Shown piece after piece: positions 42,331 through 51,053 of a DNA stretch of 64,000 bases (its first letter is position 1; each line of letters opens with the position of its first letter). Below the pieces are notes generated by a model. It searched no databases and was not told the origin of the DNA. It was given only the letters and a program-made list of their open reading frames with translations. Both the position numbers and the translations under genes were made by a program. Source of the stretch: Mycobacterium sp. DL (GTDB taxonomy: Bacteria > Actinomycetota > Actinomycetes > Mycobacteriales > Mycobacteriaceae); the NCBI RefSeq assembly GCF_039729195.1, contig NZ_CP155796.1, positions 868,001 to 932,000 on the forward strand, given 5' to 3'.

Positions 42331-44524
42331 CAGTCACCGCAACCGGGTTCGGGTGCCTGGCCTCCAGTGAGGTGCCCTCGATGTCGAGGTCCGGGACGTA
42401 TTTGTCGAACCACTTGCTGTGACGCCACATCCGGTCGCCGAGAATGCTCATCGCGGCCGGGATCAGCGTCAGTCGCACGACGAACGCGTCGAGGAAGACA
42501 CCGACGGCCAGGGTCAGCCCGACGGACTTGATGATCGGGTCGCCACCGGCCAGGAACGCGATGAACACCCCGAACATGATCAGCGCCGCCGATGTCACCA
42601 CCCGCGCCGAGAGTCCGACGCCGGTGCGAACGGCCTCGACGGCATCGCCGCCGGACTTGCCCAGTTCCTCCTTGATGCGCGAGACCACAAAAACCTCGTA
42701 GTCGCTGGACAGGCCGAAGATGATGGCCAGCACGATGATTGGCAGGAAGCTGATCGTCTCGCCCGGCGTGATGCCGAGAAGGTCTGCGCCCCATCCCCAT
42801 TGGAAGACGGCGACCTGCACGCCCATGGCGGCGAACACCGACAGCAGGAACCCGATGATCGACGTGATCGGCACCATCGCCGCGCGGAACGCGATGGTCA
42901 GCAGGATGAACGCGAGCCCGACGACCACGACCAGGAAGATCGGCAGCGCGGCGGCCAACTTGTCGGAGGTGTCGATGTTGGATGCGGTGGTCCCGCCGAC
43001 CAGAATCGTTGCGCCGGTATCGGCTTCGATGACGTCACGATCGGCGCGGATCTGCTTGACCAGGTCGGCGGTGGCGGTGTCGTTGGGGCCGGTCTCGGGG
43101 ATGACCTGGATGACGGCGGTCTGCCCCTGCGCGGCGGCAGGCTGGGCCGCAACGACGCCGGCTTCGCGGTCGAGGTTGGCGGCAAGGGTCAGCGGAGCCT
43201 GCGGATCCGTCGCGGCGGAGAGATCGGCGACGACGAGCAGTGGGCCGTTGAAGCCGGCCCCCAGGTGCTCGGCGGTCAGATCGTAGGCCTGGCGCGATGT
43301 GTTCGACTCGGGCTGCGAAGCGCCGCTGGGCAGACCCAGATGCAAGGAGAGCGCCGGCAATCCGATCACGACGAGCATCGCGGATCCGCCGACCAGCAGC
43401 GATGTGCGGAACCGCACGACGAACCGTGCCCACGCGGCGCCCATCGTGCGGTGCGGCGTGTAGGCCGCGACCTGGGCCACCTCTTTCGGCCGGCCCGGCT
43501 GTAGGGGCGCCTTGATGAACTTCGAGACCTTCGCACCCGAGAAGCCGAACAGCGCAGGCAGCAGGGTCAGGGCAATGAGCATGGCGATGAACACCGAGAC
43601 CGCCGCGGCGACGCCCATGTAGGTGAGGAACGGGATGCCGACGATCGCCAGACCGCACAGCGCGATGATCACCGTCAGGGCCGCAAAAACCACGGAGCCG
43701 CCTGCGGTTCCGACCGCCAGCGCGGCGGCCTCGTCGCGCGGCATCAGCAACAGCAGATTGTTGCGGTAGCGGTTGAGGATGAACAGGGCGTAGTCGATGC
43801 CGCAGGCGAGGCCGAGCATCAATGCCAAGGACAAAGCGGCGGTGGGCATCTCGACAAACGCCGCGACGACGAAGATGCCGAGCGCGCCGATGCCGACGCC
43901 GATGCTCGCGGTCAGGATCGGCAACCCGGCGGCGACGATCGCACCGAACGTGATCAGCAGGATCAGGAATGCCACGCCGATGCCGATGATCTCGGGCAGG
44001 TGGGGCACGGCGACCTTGTAGCCGGGGAACACGCTGCCGGCGTATTCGACCTGGACGCCGGCGGCCTGCGCCGGTTCCATCGCCGATTCCAGAGCGGTCA
44101 GCGCCGGGTCGGCCACCTCGCCGGGCGGTGCCCGCCACTGCACGGTGCCCAGACCGACGCGGCCGTCGGGGGAGACCTGCCTGGTCTGGCTCGGTCCGGC
44201 GGCAGTGGCGATGTCGGAGATCGATCCCAGGTTCGCCACGGCCTGATCGATGCCGGCGGCCAGCGCGGGATCGGTGATCGTCTTGCCCTCGGGCGCGGCG
44301 AACGTGAGCTGGGTCTGCGCACCGGCGAATGCGGGCAGGTTCTGTTGCAGTTGCTCGACGGCCTGCTGGGATTCGGTGCCCGGAATGGTGAAGTTGTCGC
44401 TGGGCTCGCCACGCGCGCCGACGAATGCGAGAGCGACACCAACCAGAACCGCCAGCCACATGCCCAGGACGAGCCGACGGCGGCGGAAGCTGAAACCACC
44501 CACAGTGAACAGAAAACGAGACAT
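42311..44524 (-). CDS. MmpL-family RND transporter
   Basis: About 737 aa. RND topology: one helix near the start, a large external loop, then five helices (GIDYALFILNRYR segment), and the same repeated in the second half (SSDYEVFVVSRIKEE), with a short C-terminal tail. MMPL proteins export lipids or other hydrophobic compounds with the proton gradient. The Asp-Tyr pairs of both repeats are present. The ATG at 44524 or the one two codons upstream may start it. Its substrate is not known; the neighbours (divergent P450, convergent kinase) are compatible with a lipid or siderophore role. Confidence 0.9.
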   Translation of the reverse strand: MSRFLFTVGGFSFRRRRLVLGMWLAVLVGVALAFVGARGEPSDNFTIPGTESQQAVEQLQQNLPAFAGAQTQLTFAAPEGKTITDPALAAGIDQAVANLGSISDIATAAGPSQTRQVSPDGRVGLGTVQWRAPPGEVADPALTALESAMEPAQAAGVQVEYAGSVFPGYKVAVPHLPEIIGIGVAFLILLITFGAIVAAGLPILTASIGVGIGALGIFVVAAFVEMPTAALSLALMLGLACGIDYALFILNRYRNNLLLLMPRDEAAALAVGTAGGSVVFAALTVIIALCGLAIVGIPFLTYMGVAAAVSVFIAMLIALTLLPALFGFSGAKVSKFIKAPLQPGRPKEVAQVAAYTPHRTMGAAWARFVVRFRTSLLVGGSAMLVVIGLPALSLHLGLPSGASQPESNTSRQAYDLTAEHLGAGFNGPLLVVADLSAATDPQAPLTLAANLDREAGVVAAQPAAAQGQTAVIQVIPETGPNDTATADLVKQIRADRDVIEADTGATILVGGTTASNIDTSDKLAAALPIFLVVVVGLAFILLTIAFRAAMVPITSIIGFLLSVFAAMGVQVAVFQWGWGADLLGITPGETISFLPIIVLAIIFGLSSDYEVFVVSRIKEELGKSGGDAVEAVRTGVGLSARVVTSAALIMFGVFIAFLAGGDPIIKSVGLTLAVGVFLDAFVVRLTLIPAAMSILGDRMWRHSKWFDKYVPDLDIEGTSLEARHPNPVAVTATSSRR

Positions 44525-44593
44525 GTGCACTCAGGTGCCCCGCCGCCGCGAGATCCACGCGCGAAAGGGGTGTGATCTCCGTGACGACGCTCG

Positions 44594-44599
44594 TACGCT
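44594..44599 (+). promoter_or_regulatory. TANNNT -10 box of the P450 gene
   Basis: TACGCT, then GGGACG and the ATG at 44606, leaderless spacing. Confidence 0.4.
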
Positions 44600-44605
44600 G
44601 GGACG

Positions 44606-45985
44606 ATGGCCACAGTGTCTCCGGCGACTCAGACCTCGTTGCCGCCCGGCCCGAAACTCCCGGCGACGGTCCAGGCCGCGCTGATGCTGAAGTTCGGGCA
44701 GCGTTTTGTGGCGGCCTGCCAACGGCGCTACGGCGCGGCGTTCACGCTGCGGGTGGCGTCGATGGGAACGCTGGTCTATCTCACCGACCCCGCGGACATC
44801 AAGACGGTGTTCGCCGGTGATCCCCGCATTTACCATGCGGGAGAAGCCAATTCGATGCTCAAGGGGTTGCTCGGCGACACCTCGGTGCTGGTGGTCGACG
44901 AAGATGTGCACCGGGATCGGCGCCGGCTGATGCTTGCGCCGTTCGCCCGCGACGCCGTCGCGGCGCAAACCGACGTGATCGCGCAGATCGCCGCCGACGA
45001 CATCGCGGGCTGGCCCGTCGGCACGACATTCCCGGTCGCGCCGCGGATGTCGCGGATCACCCTCGAGGTGATCCTGCGGACCGTCATCGGCGCCACTGAT
45101 CCCGCGCGCCTGGCCGCGCTGCGTGAGGTGATGCCGCGGCTGCTGAGCGTGGGTCCGTGGGAGGCGCTGGCGATCACCAACCCGAAGCTGATGGGCCGGC
45201 GCCCGTGGCAGACGGTGCGTGAGGCGATCGCGGAGGCCGACCGGCTGCTCTACGCCGAGATCGCCGACCGGCGCGCCGACCCGGACATCACCCGGCGCAC
45301 CGACGCGCTGGCGATGCTGGTGCAGGCGGGCGAGGCCGGCATGACCGACCGCGAGCTGCGCGATCAGTTGATGACGCTGCTGGTGGCCGGCCACGACACC
45401 ACCGCGACCGGGTTGTCGTGGGCGCTGGAGCGGCTGACCCGGCACCCCGCGATCCTGGCCAGAGCGGTGCGCGCCGCGCGGGAGGGCGATCCCGACGACT
45501 ACCTCGACGCGGTGGTCAAGGAGACACTGCGGATCCGGCCGGTGGTCTTCGACGTCGGACGGGTTCTCACCGAGCCGGTCGAGCTCGCCGGTCATCTGCT
45601 GCCCGCCGGGGTGATGGTGATCCCGGGCATGGTGGTGCTGCACGCCAGCGACGCGGTCTACCCGCACGCAGACCGGTTCGACCCGGACCGCATGCGCGGC
45701 GCCACGCTGGGTCCGTCGACGTATCTGCCGTTCGGCGGCGGCAACCGCCGCTGTCTGGGGGCGACGTTCGCGATGGTCGAGTTCCGGGTGGTGCTGCGCG
45801 AGATACTGCGCCGCGTCGAGCTGGACACCACTGCGGCCGCGGGGGAGCGCAGGCGCCTCAAACACGTGATCTTCGTGCCGCACCGGGGTGCGCGGGTCCG
45901 CATCAGGGCCAGACGCGCGGTTTCGTCGCAGGTCGGAACGCAGGCGGCGGCGTGCCCCGCGAGCAGGTCCGCGGCGTCGAGCTGA
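44606..45985 (+). CDS. Cytochrome P450 (CYP135/138-like)
   Basis: 459 aa. The I-helix oxygen motif AGHDTT is at 261-266, the K-helix ETLR at 306-309, and the heme loop FGGGNRRCLG at 376-385 gives the ligand Cys383. The sequence character (LPPGPKLPATVQ at the start) resembles mycobacterial CYP135/CYP138 enzymes of unknown substrate. The C-terminal ~20 residues are low-complexity. It is divergent from the MmpL gene, with 81 bp between the starts. Confidence 0.92.
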   Translation: MATVSPATQTSLPPGPKLPATVQAALMLKFGQRFVAACQRRYGAAFTLRVASMGTLVYLTDPADIKTVFAGDPRIYHAGEANSMLKGLLGDTSVLVVDEDVHRDRRRLMLAPFARDAVAAQTDVIAQIAADDIAGWPVGTTFPVAPRMSRITLEVILRTVIGATDPARLAALREVMPRLLSVGPWEALAITNPKLMGRRPWQTVREAIAEADRLLYAEIADRRADPDITRRTDALAMLVQAGEAGMTDRELRDQLMTLLVAGHDTTATGLSWALERLTRHPAILARAVRAAREGDPDDYLDAVVKETLRIRPVVFDVGRVLTEPVELAGHLLPAGVMVIPGMVVLHASDAVYPHADRFDPDRMRGATLGPSTYLPFGGGNRRCLGATFAMVEFRVVLREILRRVELDTTAAAGERRRLKHVIFVPHRGARVRIRARRAVSSQVGTQAAACPASRSAASS

Positions 45986-46156
45986 GGGTGTTTGCCGCTG
46001 CTGAAAGGCAGGTGGGTGTAGTCTGGGCCTCAGGCGAGTACGCGCCGACAGTCCATTGCGACAGATTCCGGTGTGACAATACTCAGCCCGCGACGCGATT
46101 CTCTTCGCTCGGACACAGTGCGGGGTATGGCCCCGTACCACTCAAGGACGCTGCTT

Positions 46157-46294
46157 ATGGATTCGTCTGATCTGTTCTCTCATCGTCAGGCGCCGGAGGA
46201 GACCTCCAACTCGAGTTCACACGAGCCGGTCCAGGCTCCCGTTTTCTCCGACCAGCCGAAAAAGACCCCCCCTGCTGATTCGCCATCCCGGTGA
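46157..46294 (+). CDS. Small hydrophilic protein coupled to DUF5994 gene
   Basis: 45 aa, rich in Ser, Pro and Glu, no hydrophobic segment, probably disordered. Its stop codon overlaps the GTG start of the next gene (GTGA, 46291-46294), and AAGGA lies 8 nt before the ATG at 46157; both support translation. An upstream GTG at 46073 would lengthen it. Function unknown. It may serve mainly to couple translation of the DUF5994 gene. Confidence 0.55.
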   Translation: MDSSDLFSHRQAPEETSNSSSHEPVQAPVFSDQPKKTPPADSPSR

Positions 46295-46776
46295 ACGGGT
46301 TGGCGCGGTCCCGCCGCGCTTCGCGACCCATCAGGGTCACCCTCGCAAGCCCACTGGGCGCACAGATCGACGGCGCCTGGTGGCCGCACACCGCCTCGGT
46401 CGCGACCGAACTGCCCGAGTTGGTCGGTGCCCTGCACCGGCCGCTGGGGGAGATCGTCGACATCCGCATCAACTGGTCGTCCACCGAAGGTCAGCTCGAC
46501 CTGGAGACGATTGCCACCGGCGCGCGCCTGATGCGTGCCGGCGACCATCACCGTCGGCCCCGCCTGATGGTGGTCGTCGGAAAGACGGCCAGCGCGAAAC
46601 TTCTTGTCATACCGAGCATGACGTCACAGGCGCTCGGTTTGATGGTGCTGCGCACCGCAGCGGGCCTGCCCACCTCCGGTGGCACCGGCGACGCCCGGCT
46701 CTTCGAGACGGCCCGCGTGGTGATGCGGCTCGCCGAGGCCGAGAGCGCGAAGTGGTGCGACCCGATCAGTACGTGA
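46291..46776 (+). CDS. DUF5994 family protein
   Basis: 161 aa. IDGAWWPHTASVATELPELVGAL in the first third, followed by VDIRINWSSTEG, is typical of the family I know as DUF5994, common in mycobacteria and other actinobacteria, often in stress-linked or ANTAR-type contexts. No catalytic motif is apparent. The GTG start overlaps the stop of the 45-aa gene. cspA lies 135 bp downstream on the same strand. Confidence 0.78.
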   Translation: MNGLARSRRASRPIRVTLASPLGAQIDGAWWPHTASVATELPELVGALHRPLGEIVDIRINWSSTEGQLDLETIATGARLMRAGDHHRRPRLMVVVGKTASAKLLVIPSMTSQALGLMVLRTAAGLPTSGGTGDARLFETARVVMRLAEAESAKWCDPIST

Positions 46777-46866
46777 CTCACCCGCTGGTCGGCCCTGAAA
46801 AGCACTGTGCTGGTGGCGGCTTGTGCAAGGTTCGTGTCGCGCCGCCTACCGTGCTAGCCTTGAGCG

Positions 46867-46885
46867 GGATGTCTGTCTGACATCC
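46867..46885 (+). promoter_or_regulatory. Hairpin in the cspA leader
   Basis: GGATGTC-TGTCT-GACATCC, a perfect 7-bp stem with a 5-nt loop, begins 7 nt after a TAGCCT -10 box (46855-46860) and lies 26 nt before the cspA ATG. It could stabilise the mRNA or respond to cold. Confidence 0.5.
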
Positions 46886-46911
46886 ATTCAGAATGACGGA
46901 AGTTGATTAGT

Positions 46912-47115
46912 ATGGCACAGGGAACTGTGAAGTGGTTCAACGGCGATAAAGGCTTCGGATTCATCGCTCCCGATGGCGGCGCAGAAGATGTGTTCGTTCA
47001 CTACTCAGAAATCGGTGGGAGCGGATACCGCTCACTCGAGGAGAACCAGCGCGTTCAGTTCGAAATCGAACAGGGCGCCAAGGGTCCTCAGGCTGTGGGC
47101 GTAACTGTCGTCTGA
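46912..47115 (+). CDS. cspA: Cold shock protein CspA
   Basis: 67 aa, a single OB-fold cold-shock domain with the RNA-binding motifs KGFGFI (RNP1) and VFVHYSEI (RNP2). [17 protein letters not shown] is the normal start, so the ATG at 46912 is correct and the in-frame ATG at 46903 is not used. An RNA chaperone of the cytoplasm. A leader hairpin and a strong downstream terminator bracket the gene. Confidence 0.96.
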   Translation: MAQGTVKWFNGDKGFGFIAPDGGAEDVFVHYSEIGGSGYRSLEENQRVQFEIEQGAKGPQAVGVTVV

Positions 47116-47135
47116 TAGACGACTCCAACGCTTAC

Positions 47136-47171
47136 ATGTGGGCTGGTGGGATTTATCCCACCAGCCCACAT
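47136..47171 (+). terminator. Terminator hairpin after cspA
   Basis: The arms ATGTGGGCTGGTGGGAT (47136-47152) and ATCCCACCAGCCCACAT (47155-47171) are perfectly complementary over 17 bp with a minimal loop, 20 nt after the cspA stop. No T run follows. Confidence 0.88.
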
Positions 47172-47344
47172 CTCGTTCCACCAGGTGTGTGCAGCATTTA
47201 GAGCACTGTAAAACCTTGTCTCTCAACGCGTTCGCGCTGGCGGCATGAAAAGTACTGTCGCCGAATTCAATTGGTGCGCCATCTGACGGTCGTGCGACTC
47301 ACCGCACAGTGGCGGTGACCCGTCTGACCGGAAGCTGTTGCGCG

Positions 47345-47482
47345 TCAGCGCTTCTTGTTGGAGACCACGTCCTCGATCGCCGAGGACTTCCCGGCGGCCT
47401 TGGCGTTCTTGTCCGCGCGTTTCTCCTTCAGAGATTTCCCGGACTTCTTGGACATTCCTTGGCGAGGAGATTTGTCAGACAT
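47345..47482 (-). CDS. Small lysine-rich protein (45 aa)
   Basis: 45 aa, very basic: MSDKSPRQGMSKKSGKSLKE, further Lys and Ala residues, then VVSNKKR at the end. No hydrophobic stretch. I recall similar conserved small proteins across mycobacteria and other actinobacteria with no known role. AAGGGG lies 8 nt before the ATG at 47482. Nucleic-acid binding is possible from charge alone. Confidence 0.7.
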   Translation of the reverse strand: MSDKSPRQGMSKKSGKSLKEKRADKNAKAAGKSSAIEDVVSNKKR

Positions 47483-47731
47483 CGCTGGCCCCTTGATCAT
47501 CATGGGGGCCTGGACGGTCCCGATGGATCGACCATACGCCCCTGCTCCAGCCGTCGGGTGGCGTCGCGAGGACAAACGCCAGGGTGTAGCGTTGCTGGTG
47601 TTGGGAACCCAGCCAGTCCGGGATGTGTCAGCTGTCATCCGCTGATCTCGCCGAGCAACCGCTCACGCCGGATATGCCGGTAACAACCGTACGTCGGGAT
47701 TGTCTTGAATTCTGTGCCCACCTTCAATTCG

Positions 47732-48892
47732 ATGATGGCTCCTGCGGTGCGGCAACCACTTTCCCGTTCTGTCCGCTTCGGCATCATCAGCACCTTCCCT
47801 CCCACCCCGTGCGGGGTGGCCAGGTTCAGCGCCGGCCTGTCTGGCGCGCTTCGAGTGCATGGTTCCGAGGTCGGAGTCGTGCGGGTGGCCGACGGCGAGC
47901 CCTCCTCCGACGACCTGGTGGTCGGCGAGTTGGTCACCGGCTCGCCGCAGTCGGTCGCAGAATGTGCGGCGTCCCTCAACCGCCTGGATGTCGCCGTGAT
48001 CCAGCACGAGTTCGGTATCTACGGCGGCACCGACGGCGAGGAAGTGATCACCCTCCTCGAGAGCCTGCAGGTTCCGTCGATCCTGGTTGCCCATACGGTC
48101 CTCAAAGACCCCACGCCGCAACAGCGTCGGGTGATCGAGACGATCACAGCCAAGGCGAGTCGGGTGGTGGCGCTGTCCGAGGCCGCACGGAAGCGGCTGA
48201 GCGCGGTGTACGGCGTCGACAGCCAGAAGGTCTCCACGATCCCGCACGGCGCGACCCTTCCGACAGTGCCCCGCGCGAAGCGTTCGGCTCGGCCCACGAT
48301 CCTGACCTGGGGTCTGCTGGGTCCGGGTAAGGGCATCGAGCGGGTCATCGACGCGATGGCGTCCCTGCAGGACGTGCCCGGCCGGCCGCGTTATGTGGTC
48401 GCGGGGCGGACGCACCCGAAGGTCCTGGCCAGTGACGGCGAGGCGTACCGCGAGTCCTTGATCGAGCGGGCGCGGGCCGCCGGGGTGTCCGATTCGGTCA
48501 CCTTCGACCCGCGGCACTACGACGGCAACATGCTGACCACCCTCATCCAGTCGGCCGCGGTGATCGTGCTGCCCTACGACTCCACCGACAAGGTCTCCTC
48601 CGGCGTGCTCGTCGACGCCGTCACCAGCGGTCGGCCGGTCGTCGCCACCGCATTCCCGCACGCCGTCGAGTTGCTCAGCTGCGGAGCGGGCATCGTGGTG
48701 GACCACGACGAGCCGGACGCGCTGCAGTCGGCGCTGCGGCGGGTGCTGACCCAACCCCGCCTGGCGGGCTCCATGGCTTCCGAAGCCCGGGCGCTGGCCC
48801 CCGAGATGGCGTGGCCGGTGGTGGCCAGGTCCTACATCGATCTGGCGCAGCGGGTCATCGCCGAGCACAGGGCACTCAACGCCGGCCGATGA
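47732..48892 (+). CDS. GT4-type glycosyltransferase
   Basis: 386 aa, GT-B fold. FGIISTFPPTPCGVARFSAGL at the N-terminus, IQHEFGIYGG, a hinge with STIPHG, then LLGPGKGIERVIDAM and the C-terminal PYDSTDKVSSGVLVDAVTSG with the nucleotide-sugar-binding region. Retaining transferases of this type use NDP-sugars. A TTG at 47705 would add nine residues. Its stop overlaps the start of the transglutaminase-like gene (ATGA), so the two are made together. Acceptor unknown. Confidence 0.85.
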   Translation: MMAPAVRQPLSRSVRFGIISTFPPTPCGVARFSAGLSGALRVHGSEVGVVRVADGEPSSDDLVVGELVTGSPQSVAECAASLNRLDVAVIQHEFGIYGGTDGEEVITLLESLQVPSILVAHTVLKDPTPQQRRVIETITAKASRVVALSEAARKRLSAVYGVDSQKVSTIPHGATLPTVPRAKRSARPTILTWGLLGPGKGIERVIDAMASLQDVPGRPRYVVAGRTHPKVLASDGEAYRESLIERARAAGVSDSVTFDPRHYDGNMLTTLIQSAAVIVLPYDSTDKVSSGVLVDAVTSGRPVVATAFPHAVELLSCGAGIVVDHDEPDALQSALRRVLTQPRLAGSMASEARALAPEMAWPVVARSYIDLAQRVIAEHRALNAGR

Positions 48893-49692
48893 AACGAGTC
48901 GTGGGCGCAGAGCTCGAAGTCGGCATCACCGCACCGACGACGCTGGAGTTCCAGATCGCCGTCGCACCGCATCCGCACACCGAGGTGTACGAGTCGCTGT
49001 CGTTCACGCTGAACGGAAACCCGGTGCAGGCCAGGGAGATCAGCGGAACTCACGGAAACCGGATCCACAAGATGGAAGCCCCGGTGGGATTCCTCAGGGT
49101 CGACTACACCGCGACGATCATCGGTCGTACCGACCCGGCGCCGGTCACCGAGTACGACCTGTCGATGTATTTGCGCCCCAGCCGCTACGCCGAGGCCGAC
49201 AAGTTCTTCGGTTTCGCCGCAACCGAATTCGGTAGCTACCGCGATTCGGCAACCCTGCTGGAGAAGGTGTCGAGGTGGGTCGGCAGTCGGCTGAGCTACG
49301 TGCCCGGATCCAGCGACCCCATCGACGGCGCGGTGGACACGTTGCTCGCCGGTGCCGGAGTCTGCCGGGACTACGCCCATCTGGCGGTGGCCATGCTGCG
49401 TGCTGTCAACGTGCCCGCCCGCGTGGTGTCGGTCTACGCGCCGGGGCTGTACCCGATGGACTTCCATGCCGTCGCCGAGGCGTTCGTCGACGGGCAGTGG
49501 CGGGTGGTCGACGGGACGCTTCTCGCGCCCCGGCAGTCACTGGTGCGCATCGCCACCGGACGCGACGCCGCCGACATCGCCTTCCTGGACAACCACGACG
49601 GCTCGATCACGCTGGACAAACTGCTGGTGACCGCCTACGTCGACGGCGATCTCCCGCGCGACACCATCGACGAGTTGGTGTCGATCACCTGA
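48889..49692 (+). CDS. Transglutaminase-like cysteine peptidase family protein
   Basis: 267 aa. The N-terminal half resembles the transglutaminase N-terminal beta domain; the core has Cys159 in GAGVCRDYAHL, His193 in MDFHAVAEAF and Asp208 in VVDGT, the complete catalytic triad. Bacterial members cleave or crosslink peptides, with unknown targets. No signal peptide is present, so it should be cytoplasmic. Its start overlaps the glycosyltransferase stop, and its end overlaps the convergent dehydrogenase gene by 8 bp. Confidence 0.85.
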   Translation: MKRVVGAELEVGITAPTTLEFQIAVAPHPHTEVYESLSFTLNGNPVQAREISGTHGNRIHKMEAPVGFLRVDYTATIIGRTDPAPVTEYDLSMYLRPSRYAEADKFFGFAATEFGSYRDSATLLEKVSRWVGSRLSYVPGSSDPIDGAVDTLLAGAGVCRDYAHLAVAMLRAVNVPARVVSVYAPGLYPMDFHAVAEAFVDGQWRVVDGTLLAPRQSLVRIATGRDAADIAFLDNHDGSITLDKLLVTAYVDGDLPRDTIDELVSIT

Positions 49693-50845
49693 GGTGATGG
49701 GGATAGGTCTCGTCGCGGTTCTGAAACGCCAGGATGGCCGGATTGCGGATGACGCCGTCCTCGATCTCGATGGCCCGCGCGATGGTCGGGGTCTGCTTCC
49801 ACGCCGCGGGCCCGGCCAGCAGCGTATCCAGGTGGGGCAGGAGCGCCTCGCTGATCTCCCAGGTCGCCGAGTTCCACAGGTAGGACGGGCTGTGGTCGAC
49901 GGCGTAGTAGTCCACTCCGTTGGCCAACGCGATCATCGGCTCGGCGAACGACGTCGGGCGTGCCCAGCTGAAGCCCATGCCGACGTCGCAGGAGACGTCG
50001 ACGACCAGGCTTCCGGGGCTGAATTCGGCCAGTTCGTCCTCGGTGACGAAGACCAGGGGTGCGTTGGGATCCTGCAGGACGCAGTTCACGACGATGTCGC
50101 TGTCGGCCAGGAACCGCGACACCGGGACACGTCCGTCCTCGGTGTCGGCCCAGATCTGCTCGGGGGTCTCCGGGTCGGACCCCATCTGCACCATCTGGGT
50201 CGAGTGGATGGGTGAGGCGACGGCGGCGACGTCGCGGTTGGTCAGCACGAACACCTCGTCGACGCCGTGGGCGTTCAGCGCGGTGACGGCACCCCGCGCG
50301 GTTGCCCCGAACCCGATGACGGCGGCCCGCAGCCGGCGACCGTAGCTGCCGGTGATCCCGGCCAGGGCCATGGCGTGCAGGACCGAGCAGTAGCCGGCCA
50401 GCTCGTTGTTCTTGTGGAAGACGTGCAGGCCGAAGCCGCCGTCGGACTTCCAGTGGTTCATCGCCTCGAACGCGATGAGCGTCAACCGCCGGTTGATGGC
50501 GACCTGGGTCAGCGCGTAGTCCTGCACGCAGTGCGGCCAGCCCCAGACCACCTGCCCGTCCCGCATGTCGGCAAGGTCCTCGGCCTTGACCTTGGGCAGC
50601 AGGATCACGTCGCAGTCGGCGATGAGTTGCTCCCGGGTGGCAATGCCCGCCACCTGGTCGGCCAGAGCATCGTCGGTGGCGCCGAACGAGGAGCCGTACC
50701 CGTGCTCGAGGAAGATCCGTGGACTCAGCGCAGGATCGATCCTGCTGAAATGTGCGGGATGTATTGGGAGTCTACGTTCATCGGGCTTGCGGGAATGGGC
50801 CAGAACGCCCAGCGAAAGCCGTTGTGAATCAGCGCTTCCTGTCAT
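49685..50845 (-). CDS. Alanine dehydrogenase/PNT superfamily enzyme, N5-(carboxyethyl)ornithine synthase-like
   Basis: 386 aa. The N-terminal SLGVLAHSRKPDERRLPIHP is a variant of the AlaDH/PNT N-terminal domain, and the Rossmann part has AAVIGFGATARGAVTALNA and VVDVSCDVGMGFSW. The family includes alanine dehydrogenase, lysine-forming saccharopine dehydrogenase and N5-(carboxyethyl)ornithine synthase; the sequence character seems nearest to the last. It would form or cleave a secondary amine of an amino acid with NAD(P)(H). Substrate uncertain. Confidence 0.75.
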   Translation of the reverse strand: MTGSADSQRLSLGVLAHSRKPDERRLPIHPAHFSRIDPALSPRIFLEHGYGSSFGATDDALADQVAGIATREQLIADCDVILLPKVKAEDLADMRDGQVVWGWPHCVQDYALTQVAINRRLTLIAFEAMNHWKSDGGFGLHVFHKNNELAGYCSVLHAMALAGITGSYGRRLRAAVIGFGATARGAVTALNAHGVDEVFVLTNRDVAAVASPIHSTQMVQMGSDPETPEQIWADTEDGRVPVSRFLADSDIVVNCVLQDPNAPLVFVTEDELAEFSPGSLVVDVSCDVGMGFSWARPTSFAEPMIALANGVDYYAVDHSPSYLWNSATWEISEALLPHLDTLLAGPAAWKQTPTIARAIEIEDGVIRNPAILAFQNRDETYPHHLR

Positions 50846-50907
50846 GTCGCCGACCCCCCGCAGATGGGGCCCCGGTTGGTCCCGCCGACCTGACCCTACA
50901 GGTCGCG

Positions 50908-50936
50908 TTGACGCATTCAGCAGGCCTCATTAGCCT
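50908..50936 (+). promoter_or_regulatory. Housekeeping-type promoter of the desaturase gene
   Basis: TTGACG, a 17-nt spacer, then TAGCCT, ending 117 nt before the GTG at 51054. This is a near-ideal SigA-type match. The long leader between it and the gene shows no obvious riboswitch. Confidence 0.6.
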
Positions 50937-51053
50937 TAAGGCAACGCCGACGAGCTGCCGTCGTCTATCGATCTCGGCTGGTGGTCCGCAACCAGTGGGT
51001 TACCACCGATAGCCCAGATACCCACGAGCCGGACAGACCGACAGGACACCACA

